Assembly (NCBI GenBank): GCA_031761405.1
Contig: JASEVX010000017.1
Span: 9,239,675 to 9,303,674, forward strand
DNA length: 64,000 bases
DNA from: Serripes groenlandicus
Taxonomy: Eukaryota; Mollusca; Bivalvia; Cardiida; Cardiidae
Reading direction: 5' to 3'
This document shows, one piece after another, positions 22,276-33,689 of this stretch (its first letter is position 1; each line of letters starts with the position of its first letter). The notes below the pieces were generated by a model that saw only the letters and a list, made by a program, of their open reading frames with translations, had not been told where the DNA came from and ran no database searches. Both the position numbers and the translations under genes were made by a program.

Positions 22276-24659
22276 TAATATAATTATCAATTTCATTCTA
22301 AATATAAGCCATCTCCTAAAGAATAATGGTTGGTAGTATATATGTGTTTCTATTTAAAGAATTAAAGTAATTATGGTCGTAAATATTTTAGCAAAAAACA
22401 ACAAAATGATATTTGGATTTGTCATATGTATAAACTGACTCGTTTACTTTCCTGTTCAACTGTTGTTCTATATATAAAATATAATTATCACACATATTAT
22501 ATGTCACCCTTGGTTTTTTGTAACAAATTTGAGATAACAGTATACAAATGTTGTTTTCAATATGCAATTTTGAGAATTTCGAAGTCTATACCTGTCACGC
22601 AAAACTTTCTTGGTATTCTCTCCGTGATAATGTTGTTGTTGTTTGCGGCAAGTTTTTTATTAAATTGCAATTTGTGTTTACACAGCTGCACAGTTATGTG
22701 TGATTAAAGGAATGACCATTACTATCTCATCTTATATTAACATCGATTTGAAGCGAATGATATAAACGCCGTCATGATATATAGTTCACAATCTTTCCTT
22801 AAATAATTTTAAAGCAAAACTTGGTTTATTTAACGAACTCGCTGACTAATAATACAGTTATTACCTTACCTTTACTAACAAAACAAATGCCCTAGATATT
22901 TCTTTTAAAAGAAATCATTATAATTCCGAACACCATTTCTTCTCCAATTTACTCAAATTTGTTGGAAATATATCGGGCGGACTTTTAGTAAAACGCTATG
23001 CCGTAATACTGCTGAAGTGCGCGGGTACGCGCGTTGTGGAACTTAAAATGTAAAGCAGCCACCCCTTCTTCTATCTTTCTTTTTTTTACTCCATATGTCC
23101 CCGTTATTTTAAACTACCGGTACTTAGTTTTGTCTTGAGAATTTTTTTTTACCCTTACCAAATTTCAAGACAAACTATAGGGTTGATTTTAAGTAAATCA
23201 CAATGCCATAAAACCGTAGCAGATCACACATTTTGTCACATGTTCATACCTAATTACTTGTGTTGTCAACACACTTCCAATTATAAAACAAAATGTATCA
23301 TTACCCGACTATACGCTGTCTACAATTTACAGACACCTGTGCAATGACATTGAAGACTCACTACATAGTGCAGACAACGATGTGATGGCATTCCACGGGA
23401 TATGTATGTAGATAATAATAGTTGGTTATTTACCCAAACTATACAGGAAAATATTGTCAATAAACACCTGTATTCAAACAGCTCTAAGATGAATTGAACT
23501 GCGGAACTCTGTGAATACAATCAAGTCAAAACTTTCATAAAATCTTGTACATAAGGTTTTCCAAAGGGAAGAAAGTCAGATAGTTCTTCTCGATGTTTTA
23601 TCATATAAAGTGTTTCCTTAAGTAACAAAAGCATGATCGAGGATAGAATAGATAGAAAGCTTTGCATGACAGTTATAATCGTTGACGTGTTGAAACATGC
23701 TTTGTGCCTGATAAAGAGAAACTCAGTTTTTACTGTTATCTGAAGATACATTACAAAATACCTAGAGTGACACATAGGAAAGTAATAATAAAATATATTA
23801 ACAATGTCAATTTCTTCCATGATAATTCTGACGATGCTCTTGTTTGAAGAATTTCGTATCAGTAATGTTGGGTTATATAAAATCATGAAACTTCATGTTA
23901 TATCGAATTACTATTTGATGTTCCCGTATCAATTTGTGTATGTAAATGTATGTATGTAAATGACGAATTACATGTATTCGAATAAGTGAAATAAAATCTA
24001 TCTATAAGAACTGCAAGCGACGGTTTGAGACTAATACTAATACATGGAATGTGAAAAAATGATTTAACAGATAAACAGCGAAGTAGGCAAGTCAGTTTAT
24101 ATAAAACATATTTAATATTTAAAGGAGTATAATAGATACAGTTTACAAATTTTGTAAAAGAATAAAATTGATTATTTTTATGAAAAATCCGGAGTTCATT
24201 TTAATAACCCTTGGTACGTTTCAATTTAAATTCCGCAGTGTACGGTTCGTCGCGTGATGAGCTGTAACGTCATTGCGATTTACTAAAGATCTGCACGATA
24301 GATTTTCTTGATATTTTGGTAAATGGTAGACAAAAGGTTATTCCAAATTATATAAGTTTTTAAAAAAAATCTCTCGGGCGAATTTTTAATAAATTTGAAA
24401 TAAACGAATTACTGTTAAAATATTTTAGCGAAAGTTTCACTTTTACTCCCCTTATGTTACGTTTATTGTCTTGGCGGTTGTATGTAAATTACATCACTAC
24501 GCAGGTAATTTTATTCTCTTCAGTCTGGTGTTAACTCTTTCCAAATACCACTTCAAACGAGAAAGCCATGGTGATTTATTTAACAACACTGTAATTGTCG
24601 CAAAAACGTACGTTTTGACGTCAAAACGACGTTATTTCAAAGGTATGATTCCACCTTAA

Positions 24660-24921
24660 GTTTGAAAGATATTGGATAACTTGAACATTTTCTCGCCAAA
24701 GGTGTGGAACTACCTTAACAGATATTTCATCACATTTTTGCTAAGATGTTTTCAAAGTCGTCTGCTGCAGGTTTATTGTATGCGGGAGATGGTTTACTTC
24801 TATTTGAAAATTGGCGGTTTTAATCTTGGAAATGTTGAGGTCTGAAATACAAACAAATCTTCCGTGATCCAGTTTGCTAGTACTTTTCCAACCTTGATAA
24901 AAGTCCTATACACGTGTCATA
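24660..24921. other. Short spacer with a half copy of the AACCCTTTCCC hairpin
   Basis: GCTAAGATGTTTTCAAAGTCG and TCTGCTGCAGGTTTATTGTATG mark a half hairpin near 24735-24790. Nothing else recognised. Confidence 0.5.
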
Positions 24922-25150
24922 TTAACCCTTTCCAACATACAACAAATCGGCTGCAGACGACTTTAAAAATGTCTACTCAAAATATGGAAAATCTCTATTA
25001 TTGTAGGAATAATTACGAAAAAGAGTTGAAAACTTTGTGGCAAGAAGGAGAAATTGCTCGTTTTTAAAAATGCCTCCTTTTGTCATAATGTTTTCAAAAG
25101 TCGTTTGCTGCAGATGGGTCAAAATGCGTCTACAGGTGGGAAAGGGTTAA
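24922..25150. mobile_element. AACCCTTTCCC hairpin element, full length
   Basis: Left end TTAACCCTTTCCAACATAC, inner GGCTGCAGACGACTTT, and a centre with GTGGCAAGAAGGAGAAATTG. This is mirrored by TTTTGTCATAATGTTTTCAA, AGTCGTTTGCTGCAG and GGTGGGAAAGGGTTAA. It can fold into one long hairpin. No coding capacity. Confidence 0.8.
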
Positions 25151-25256
25151 GGACATTGGCCTCGATTTCATTTCGAAATATTTTAAATAATTCAGTAGAA
25201 AGAATGGTTCAGTCCAAATTACTAATCAGAAAATTACTTGTTAACCGTCAAGGTAC

Positions 25257-28161
25257 CTAAATATATGGAACGCCTCAACTGTCTTATAATGACGATTATT
25301 ATTATCTTGCGTGCGCCCTTTATTAAGTTGTGTACATGCTTTATTAGGCCGTGTACATACTGTATTATGTTGTGTACATCCTTTATTATGATGAGTACAT
25401 ATTTGAATATGCATATGTGTATTATTTATTTTGTTTTGTGCATTTCTTATTATTAGCAACAATGCTCTTATAACGTTTCATTTATCGAGATTTATTCTCT
25501 TTAAACAATATCTTTTAATAAATGCCGAAATTCAGAACAATTGTAAACAATATGCTGTCATTTAAAGTGACGTCACACTGGAGTGACGTCACATACGTGC
25601 TGTGAGTCGGCTAATTATGTAACTAGTTACATATGATATTTATGTCACTGCTTTATGTCACTCCTTTACGTGATACTATAACGATCGAATATTGAAAATA
25701 TTGTGGAAAATGGAGCATTTTCACATTAATCTTTTTCCTTATCAATATATATTAAAACGTTTTACTTCAGGCATTCTTTCACTCTTTCCCCTTTTCAGAC
25801 TCATTTTGAATAACATGTAACAGATGAATGATAATGAGCAATTTTGCCTTTCATCTAGGGGAACATATGGATTATTGAAAATGGATTATTGAAAATAGTT
25901 GAAACCTTTGTGGAAAAAGAGAAAAGAGTCACAATAAGCAATTTCTCCTCTTGTCACGATGTATTTAAATGCCGTCTGTTGCAAATAAGTCAAAAGGCAA
26001 CTGTAAGCGGGGAAGGGTTGAACCGTTTCCGTTATAGCTACTTAATAACATACAATGAGCAATTCCTCCTTTTCAAACAATGCTTTGAAACATGAACCTT
26101 TTTTTTTCCTACAATCTATTTAACAAAAACATTTGCCTACACATATTCTTTTAATCTTTTCTCCTTTTGGACACGTTTTGGCTAACCATAACAGATGAGT
26201 GATAATCAACAAGTTTTCTTTTTCCACAATGTTTTAATCACTATCTTAGCCTAGCAATGTTCAATGTTGTTTGCTGTATATTTGCGTAAATTGAAGACTC
26301 GTCACAAGTCAATATGTAGCCTAGTTCTAGATGTATCTGTTGATAAAAAAAACTAGAATGCATTCTAAATATGTGCTTGTCAATTTACCTTGTAACTGTC
26401 CCGTTTCGGAGATTCAATGAAACTGCAAATCGCTAGATGCGGCTTATATGAGATATCAAATACATTACAAATACCATAACATGTTACCCCTTTCCTAAAC
26501 ACAGACGTATGTTTACGCATCGAAACCAGTCTTCTGTTACCAATACTTTATATTTATGATGTCTGTAAAGCTTGGAGGCTTTATCTTGCGTCCGGTCGGC
26601 TGTCTGTCTGAATGTGCATTTGTCCGTCCGTCACGGTTTGCATTTATTGGTCAAAAGGTTGTTTCTGTTTGGCAGATTCATTTCAAAGTGGTCACACTTA
26701 TACCTTGTGATGAGGAGTACGGCGAAATACTAGGTACATTATTCTGGTCTGCTTATTTTAGTCATCTCCATTTTTACATATTTAGATCAGCCAATGTCTC
26801 AATTAATTGTCATTACATCCATTTTAAACTTGTCTTTTTTGGTAACTTAATATGACCTACAGATGTGCATGCACAATTAACATAGCTCAAGCATGCTGTT
26901 TTTGGAGTGAGTATTTTGTTGTCCTTCCATGTTCTCACTTATTATATAACTCGTTAATTAGTACTTTCCCAAGCTTTGTTCTTTGTCCGGAGCGATTTAC
27001 TGTCTATGCGACTTTTTGTTCACCCATCTGTCTGTTACGGTTTGCATTAGTGGGTCAAAATGTTGTTTCTGTTTGGCAGATTAATTTCAAAGTGGTCACA
27101 CTTATACATTGGGATGAGGAGACCGATACAATATTTCAATAATATACCTATAGCATGCTTTCGATTGTCTGTAATTTATCAGCATGATTCCAATATACCG
27201 TGTGGATCTTTAGTATTCACTGAACTGGAAAGTCTTTACTTGTTTGTCAATATGCTGTCCTTCGTAATTTATTTTGTTTATACAAGAAAAGGATCAAACT
27301 TTGATAAATTAGGTATTGATTATTGGCAGACAATCTGTTTTGTTTGAAATATGTTTGGTTTTGTTTGTTTAAAGGTCGATGATACATTGTTTCAACAATG
27401 TTAGTCTAATATAAACTAAACCTTACATTTTCACATTACATATGCCCCTATACCATGAGTACTTTCAGCGCTTTGATTATGTTCTGCGAGAGTTTTGTTG
27501 TCTTATGTGCATTCTCTGTTATGTTGTGTACGTTCTATATTCTGTTGCGTAGATTCCTTATTCATTTATAAAGGCATACAATTTATTACATTGTGTGGGT
27601 TCTGCTTTTTGTTTTGCGATTTTTTTACTATGATATGCACACTCTTTGTTATGCTGTGTTTTGCCTTCTTTAAGAAAACTTATATATGATACCAGTATTC
27701 GCCAGACCACGGTATAATCTAGTTGCACGTTACACAACATAAAATTATACAGCAAAAGATGAAAGAAGGCAAAGTTAATTCCGTTAATAACATAGATCTA
27801 ATACAAATTTATAAGGATTTATGAATCATACAGCAAAGATAAAAGAAGACATTTTGTCGCATGGAGGGGAAATTTTTCAAGACAATAAAACTATCACAGG
27901 ACATAAACATGAGTGTAGTTAGCATAATAGACATATACATGTACAATAATAAGAAATGTACAAAACAAAATAAACAATGCACATGCCATAATAAAGTATG
28001 TACATGCCATAAAAAAGTATTTTCACAAAATAATACAGTATTTACATGACATAATAAAGTATGTACTATACATAATAAAGTATTACATAGCATAATAAAG
28101 GGTGCACCCAATAGAATAATAATCGTCATTATAAGACAGTTGAGGCGTTCCATATAAATAG
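25257..28161. mobile_element. Foldback element FB3 containing duplicated block copy 2
   Basis: Left end reads ATATATGGAACGCCTCAACT, GTCTTATAATGACGATTATT and then repeats of TTTATTATGTTGTGTACAT-type units (25315-25450). The right end (about 27940-28161) is its inverted copy, closing with GAGGCGTTCCATATA. Similar units also occur at 27490-27700. The centre holds the block shared with 5922-9716. No protein was recognised. Confidence 0.7.
25664..27479. repeat. Duplicated block, copy 2
   Basis: Co-linear partner of 5922-9716 without the LINE, so it documents the empty site. Copy 2 lies wholly between the inverted ends of FB3; copy 1 has no such ends near it. AACCCTTTCCC hairpin fragments are included. 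Confidence 0.75.
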
Positions 28162-28254
28162 ATGAAACAAGTTATTCACGATAATCCTACTTTTATACGA
28201 CAACTATTACCATACCCTAACTCAAAGCAAATCTTTATATGTTTACTTGCATCC

Positions 28255-28263
28255 ACCAGGGAG
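28255..28263. repeat. Target site duplication, left
   Basis: ACCAGGGAG is repeated exactly at 29017-29025, directly outside both inverted ends of the element between them. Confidence 0.85.
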
Positions 28264-29016
28264 GGGTCCTACTAAATACTGCAAGGACTACAAGGACTAC
28301 AATGACTAGGAGGACTACAAGGACTGCAAGGACTACAAGGACTACAAGGACTACAAGGACAGCTGTTGCATGACAAGGACGGCTAAAACGTTGTTTAATT
28401 AATATATTTATATTTAAAATTACTTTTAATATACCGATAATGCGATATAATAACTAACTTTAAAAGAAAAAGCGAAAAAAAAAAATTAGGAAAAAAAAAA
28501 AAAGTTCTTGACAGTTGTGTTTTACTTTACTGGTCAAAGGCATAGTCAGCTTATATAATAGCATGTCGTCTGTCTGTTCTTTGCATAGTCGGTCATAGTA
28601 ACATGTATGATACATTTAGTTTGTTTAAAGTGTCCATATAGACGTGTTAGATGTTTTGAGTAATTTTTAATATAAATATATTAATTTAATACCGTTTCAA
28701 CCGTCCTTGTCATACTATAAAGCTGTCCTTGCATGTCCTTGTCATAGGGGGAATGTCACTACTATTATAGAAAAATAAGTTTCCTTTTTTTTCTCTCGCT
28801 TTTTAAAAGTAAGTTTAGATATATAAAAAGAATAATCACTTTGGAGATTTCTTTCCTAATTTTATTTTTTCGCTTTTTCTTTTAAAGTTAGTTGTTATAT
28901 CACATTATAGGTATATTAAAAGTAATTTTAAATATAAATATATTAATTAAACAACGTTTTAACCGTCCTTGTAGTCCTTGTAGTCCGTGTAGTCCTTGCA
29001 GTATTTAGTAGGACCG
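28264..29016. mobile_element. MULE-like foldback element with 9-bp target duplication
   Basis: The inverted ends read GGTCCTACTAAATACTGCAA followed by several 9-bp AAGGACTAC repeats. The arms extend about 170-230 bases through CGTTGTTTAATTAATATA, AAATTACTTTTAATATACC and CTTTAAAAGAAAAAGCG. An extra partial arm copy lies at 28660-28760. The 9-bp target duplication and long inverted ends fit Mutator-like elements; no transposase is present, so it is non-autonomous. Confidence 0.85.
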
Positions 29017-29025
29017 ACCAGGGAG
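29017..29025. repeat. Target site duplication, right
   Basis: ACCAGGGAG, identical to 28255-28263. Confidence 0.85.
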
Positions 29026-29204
29026 ATGGATTCATAAAAGGAGACTCTGCTTGTTTTCTTATCCATTTATGTTTTATTTTCAGTAACTTTGCTTACATTA
29101 ACTTGTAAATTGCTTTAACTGAAATAAACATGTTATAACCAAGCTGTCATATTTTCTCTTTTTTTAGAACAAACTATTCGACTCTGTATGAGCAAAACAA
29201 GTTA

Positions 29205-29425
29205 ACACGGGTGAAGAAAAAGAAGAAGAAGAATGAAAAGAAAAATAAGAAAGATAAAATGACGAAGAAGAAGAAGAAGAAGAAGACAAAAAAATGAAAA
29301 AGAAGGAGTATAATTAAAAACGAAGAAGGAGGAGAAGAGGAAGAAGAATAAAGAAGAAGAAGGAGAAGTAAGCCAAAAGAGAAAAATAAGAAAACAATGT
29401 AGGATAAGGAGATATAGAAGGAGAG

Positions 29426-29482
<57 letters not shown>

Positions 29483-29873
29483 TAATAATAATAAGGACAA
29501 CAAGAAGAAGAACAAGCAGATGAAGAAGAAGTAGAAGATGAACAGAAGACGAATAAAGAGAAAAGGTAGAAGAAAAAGAAGTAAAAGAAGAAGAATAGAA
29601 GGCGAAGAAGAAGACGACGAAGAAAGAGAAAAAGTAGAAGAAAAAGAAGAAAAAGAAGACGAATAGAAGACGACGAAGAAGAATGAGAAGAAAAATAATA
29701 ATAGAAGACGACGAATAAAAAGAAGAAGTAGAAGAAGAAGAAGGAAAAGAAGAATAGAAGAAGAAGACGACGATGAAGAAGAAAAAAAAGATTAGAATAT
29801 GTCAAAAAAAGAAAAAGTGGAAGAAGAAGAAGATGACGAAGAAGAAGAATAGGAAGACGATGAAGAAGAAGAA

Positions 29874-29904
<31 letters not shown>

Positions 29905-30270
29905 AAGAAGAAGAAGAAGAAGAAGAAGAAGAAGAAGAAGAAGAAGAAGAAGAAGAAGAAGAAGAAGAATATGTAGAAAAAGAAGAAAAGCAGAAGACGA
30001 AGATTGAAAAAAAGTAGAAGAAAAAGAAGTAAAAGAAGAAGAATGAAAGACGACGAAGAAAAAATGTGAAGAAGAATAATAATAGAAGACGACGAATAAG
30101 AAGAAGAAGTAGAAGAAGAAGAAGGAGGTTAAGAAGAAGAAGGAAAGGAAGAATAGAAGAAGAAGAAGAAGACGACGAAGAAGAAGAAGAAGAAGAAGAA
30201 GAAGAAGAAGAAGAAGAAGAAGAAGAAGAAGAAGAAGAAGAAGAAGAAGAAGAAGAAGAAGAAGGAGCAG
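29205..30270. repeat. GAA/AAG-rich low-complexity tract with an ATA array
   Basis: About 1 kb of imperfect AAG repeats. Pure stretches lie at about 29875-29970 and 30160-30265, and an AATAAT array at 29427-29494. All long open frames here (poly-Leu, poly-Ser, poly-Glu, poly-Lys) are artefacts of the repeat. Confidence 0.95.
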
Positions 30271-30289
30271 ACACACAAATAAAACACAG

Positions 30290-30814
30290 TCTTACAAAGA
30301 CCTCTGTGTAACCTACCGTCACCCCGGTCTGTATACACTGTACAGTTTCTGTATATATAAACGACACTCCAATATACAGTGTTTGTATATATTTAAATAT
30401 ATTGCAGCACGAACTAATGCAACTGTATTGTTATCAATAGCATGTCAGTGCACACGACCTGTCCGTTCTATTACAATTACAAAGTTTTAAGTTTCAATAC
30501 GTATATATTGACGACTACCGATATCGTACTCGTATCAGTAGTATTTATAGAACGGTATTTGAAAACACTGGAACTTAATCCAAGGGTCACAGAGCCAACG
30601 GAGATTACTAAAATCTTTAATCATTACAGAATGTTAAAGTTTGAGTTGAAACCTCAATCGGAACACCTCGGGTAATTCCGGCATCCATCATGCTTCACAT
30701 TCACCACCGAGGTAAACCATTGGCGAGTGTTCTCCTCTCTACGTGGTACATGTAACAATTTATTCGTTACACGATTCCAATTACGACAGCATGGCTTAAC
30801 ACAGAACAGAAATG
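30290..30814. other. No gene recognised
   Basis: Unique-looking sequence after the GAA tract. It has TATATAAACG and TATATATTTAAATATAT boxes but no recognised gene following them. Confidence 0.4.
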
Positions 30815-30931
30815 AACCGTTCCACGAGAAACCCAACATTATGGACTGTGCGCAATGTATAGACTGCGCAGGCTCATCTGGATCGATACATTACGCAGAG
30901 TCCATAATGTTGGTTTTCTCGTGGAACGGCT
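30815..30931. mobile_element. GCCGTCCCGCGAG hairpin element, minimal 117-bp palindrome
   Basis: Only the two ends remain. AACCGTTCCACGAGAAAC and ACATTATGGACTGTGCGCAA are mirrored by TTACGCAGAGTCCATAATG and TTTTCTCGTGGAACGGCT around a short centre. It is nearly a perfect hairpin. Confidence 0.85.
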
Positions 30932-31499
30932 TATTTGTCGAATGTTGAGTTCATAACAAGATCAGTTCACACGATATAGTAGAGCCGTGTCTAGCTATTG
31001 GGGGGTCAACGTAAAGTAAAGACTAAGGCAACCTGTGCATATGCAATGTCTCATCCGAATGTTAACCGTGCGCATATATGCTATACATACATGTATCTAT
31101 ATGTACCTCAAGACAAAATGCTGGAAGCTTAGCCCCTCTTGTTTTATATCAGCATAGCTTCAAAAGATGTAAAAGCGGAGCTTTATCCCAGTCGCTTGAC
31201 GCGACTCAATCCTATTTAACCTAATTGTTTTGTATTTATAAAGTGACACTTGTATAAACACTTCGTAATTTGACCAGGTTAAGCCGTTTTGCACATACAA
31301 CAAATCGACAGCAGAGGTCATGAAAAGATTTAGAAAACGAAAGGATTTGGCAAAGCAATGAAAAACCTCTGTAAGATTAAGTGTAAAAGAACTGTAAACG
31401 TTGTTTAAAAAGCCGTGTGCTGCAGAGGCTCGAATATAGTGAAGAAACCCCGCATTGGACGAATAATTGTAAATCCCATTTAGTTGTACTGTGTCGCAC
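30932..31499. other. Spacer with a degenerate AACCCTTTCCC hairpin fragment
   Basis: Bases 31275-31430 keep CACATACAACAAATCGACAG and GTGTGCTGCAGAGG, traces of the hairpin family. The rest is unassigned. Confidence 0.4.
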
Positions 31500-31612
31500 T
31501 AGTAGCGATGCGGGCTGTCAATTCAGGGCTTGTGAGTTCGAACCCGAGCTCGGCCAACATTCTTTCCGTCGTTTGACAAAAGTCATTGTCATTCGTCCTC
31601 CAATGGATTAAC
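31500..31612 (+). mobile_element. tRNA-derived SINE (family A), fragment
   Basis: It contains AGTAGCGATGCGGGCTGTCA, box B GAGTTCGAACCC and CGTTTGACAAAAGTCATTG. It ends at CCTCCAATGGATTAAC. Confidence 0.7.
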
Positions 31613-32084
31613 AATCTATTAACAATATAATTGGTTCCCACCGACTTCGATTAACTTATCTGATTTAACTCAGATCTAAACGTTACTGCAGTGACAAACG
31701 CTCGAATTATCAAATTATCGCCTATAAAATCGTTAGGTATCAACATACAGGGGAGACAAACTAATATAAACAACCATGAAAAGAAGCGGCGGTTGTCGAA
31801 GTTCCGATTGTAAAGAGGATTTAAGTGTCAATTTAAGACGACCGTCTTTTGCGTGTCACCAGATCCAATGTATAGGATTTATTGAGATTGCCGGGAGTAC
31901 ACATTGTTCAGATTCTTTACAACTTCAAGGTGCTAATAAGTTGTTTATTAAAATGTAAGTATCTTAACAAATTAAAGATAAGAATAATAACTTACTTTGT
32001 CTTTTGTTCTATATGTAATGATAGTTATGATTGAAAGATTGATTAGGGTTGAATTGCCGTTTTCGACAATGCTTCAGCTATATG
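31613..32084. other. No gene recognised
   Basis: A 60-codon frame at 31776-31958 has no recognisable domain. No repeat identified. Confidence 0.4.
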
Positions 32085-32345
32085 AGCAGACCCGCGAGAA
32101 AACCAACATTATGGCATCTGCGTAATGTATCGACCCAGATCAGCCTGCGCAGTCCGCGCAGACTGATCCGGGCCGACACATTCCGTCTCCGGGGGATAGA
32201 GTTATAGAGTAATGATTCCTGAAGTAGAAAATCCACAGAATGCGAAAAGTGTCTGCCCGGATTATAGCCTGCGCGGCATGCTCAGGCTGATCTGAGTCGA
32301 TACATTACGCAGAGTCCACATTGTTGGTTTTCTCGCGGGACGGCT
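32085..32345. mobile_element. GCCGTCCCGCGAG hairpin element, full length
   Basis: Left end GCAGACCCGCGAGAAAACC, then GCCTGCGCAGTCCGCGCAG, ATTCCGTCTCCGGGGGAT and ATGATTCCTGAAGTAG. Right end GTTTTCTCGCGGGACGGCT. Confidence 0.85.
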
Positions 32346-32385
32346 AAAATTATCACGATGACAATTCCACAAACCCTTGCCTTAT

Positions 32386-32840
32386 CTGGCGTTCTCACAC
32401 TAACACTCCACACAGCAGGCATTCCAGGAAATGACTGCTTTTCCACACAGAATGTAAGCCCATTGATGGAGCGGGCTGTCAATCCAGGGTTTGTGAGTTC
32501 GAATCTCGGCTCGGCCAACTTTCTTTCTGACGATTGACAAAAGTCATTGTGACACGCGTCATTCGTCTTCCACCAATGGGCTAAGTCTATGTGGAAAAGC
32601 AGCCAGTTGCTTGGGAAGATTGTTGTGTGGAGTACTGGTGTGAGAAAACCAGGAAATGCATGAGTAGGTGAACTGGCCGCCGTGATATAACTGAGAAATT
32701 GTTAAAAACGGCGTTAAACCCCAATCAATCAAACCCATTGGTGGAAGGCGAATGACGCTTGTCCTATCGACTTTTGTCAAACGTCGAAAAGAATGTTGGC
32801 CGAGCTGGGTTTCGATCTCACAACCGTGTAGCTTCCGACA
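32386..32840 (-). mobile_element. Family A SINE, minus strand, split by a second SINE
   Basis: The left piece (32386-32469: CACACTAACACTCCACACAG, GACTGCTTTTCCACACAG) and right piece (32734-32840: TGGTGGAAGGCGAATGACGC, GTTGGCCGAGCTGGG) form one minus-strand copy. It is interrupted by the plus-strand SINE between them. Confidence 0.8.
32470..32733 (+). mobile_element. Family A SINE inserted into another family A SINE
   Basis: It starts within the head (AGCGGGCTGTCAATCC), keeps box B (GAGTTCGAATCTC) and the entire body, and ends GGCGTTAAACCCCAATCAATC. It is flanked by CCCATTGATGG (32459-32469) and CCCATTGGTGG (32734-32744), a 10/11 target duplication from the host SINE. Confidence 0.85.
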
Positions 32841-33237
32841 ATCGCGATATATATATACGGGTACTCGACTGGGTTATGATTGAACGCAGTCACGTGTTCT
32901 GTATGTCAATTAGACCACAATATAAACCCGATCCTGACATGACATGCAAACGCATGTAAACGTTTTGTTATGACACATGCAATTTCGTTTAAAAAAATTC
33001 CGACGTTTAATACTGACGGCCAAGACTTGTAATCCTCTTATATACAATGCGTCTGATCAGGGTCTACAGTGTCTAAAACAGGACGGCTTGTCTGTATCAC
33101 GGTATATGTTCTTGTCGGAATAAACCATACCACCACTTACCGTTAACTCTTGTAACAATGACAAACTTGTTAGCATTACTTCCCTTTCACAGATCTTTCA
33201 ACTTTTCTAGCGGACAATGTTGTTAGTTTGGGCATCC
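32841..33237. other. No gene recognised
   Basis: Unassigned sequence between SINE and hairpin elements. Confidence 0.4.
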
Positions 33238-33400
33238 ATTAACCCTTTCCCACCTGCAGATGCACTTTGACGCAATAGCAGCAGACGACTTTTGAAAACA
33301 TTGTGGCCAACGGTGAAATTACACACTTTTCCGCATGTAGACGCTTTCTGACACCTCTGCAGCAGACGACTTTTAAACACGTTGTGTCAAAATTACTCTC
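33238..33400. mobile_element. AACCCTTTCCC hairpin element, partial
   Basis: ATTAACCCTTTCCCACCTGC, GCAGCAGACGACTTTTGAAA and CATTGTGGCCAACGG are followed by a second half with GCAGCAGACGACTTTTAAAC in the same sense. It therefore looks like two left halves joined. Confidence 0.7.
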
Positions 33401-33689
33401 CGATGTAAGGACTACATATTAATTATGGAAATTGTTTAAATACATCACTCGTAAAATATGTAGTACTGTTTTGTTATTAGCACTTTATCTAATTGACTTC
33501 GATTTTATTTCAGAAAAAGTGTTAGATCGAATTCGTCTCATCTTACCAACTTGATTGATGCTGATTGAAGAGAGTACATAAAGGCAACATGATGATGTTT
33601 AAACCCAGGCATGAAATGGATGGATCATCTTTTCATAGACTCTTAATATATTTAGCTGAAACCAATTTAAATTTGACGGCCAATACTAC

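Larger units (their letters stand above)
20115..24659. mobile_element. Foldback element FB2, about 1-kb arms, TTAAGGTGGAATCATAC ends
   Basis: Left end TTAAGGTGGAATCATACC and right end GGTATGATTCCACCTTAA are exact inverted ends. The arms continue inward with CTTTGAAATAACGTCG, GACGTCAAAA, GTACGTTTTTGCGACAA, TTCGCCCGAGAGATTTTTTT and CCATTTACCA. The left arm is split by a LINE (20599-22275) and resumes to about 22660. The right arm spans about 23590-24659. Paired inner segments include TATAAACTGAC, CTGTCAyGCAAArCTTTCT and GATAACAGTA. The 0.9-kb loop (22660-23590) has no recognised gene. Ends in TTAA would suit a piggyBac-like target, but that is not proven. A miniature relative lies at 36781-37120. 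Confidence 0.8.

Noticed and set aside
22426..23886. Two small membrane-like proteins (22426-22707 plus strand, 23521-23886 minus strand)
   Set aside because: Their similarity is explained by the inverted arms of FB2; neither has a recognisable family or gene context.
29174..30367. Long frames rich in Leu, Ser, Lys or Glu
   Set aside because: They are readings of the GAA/CTT simple repeat in different phases.
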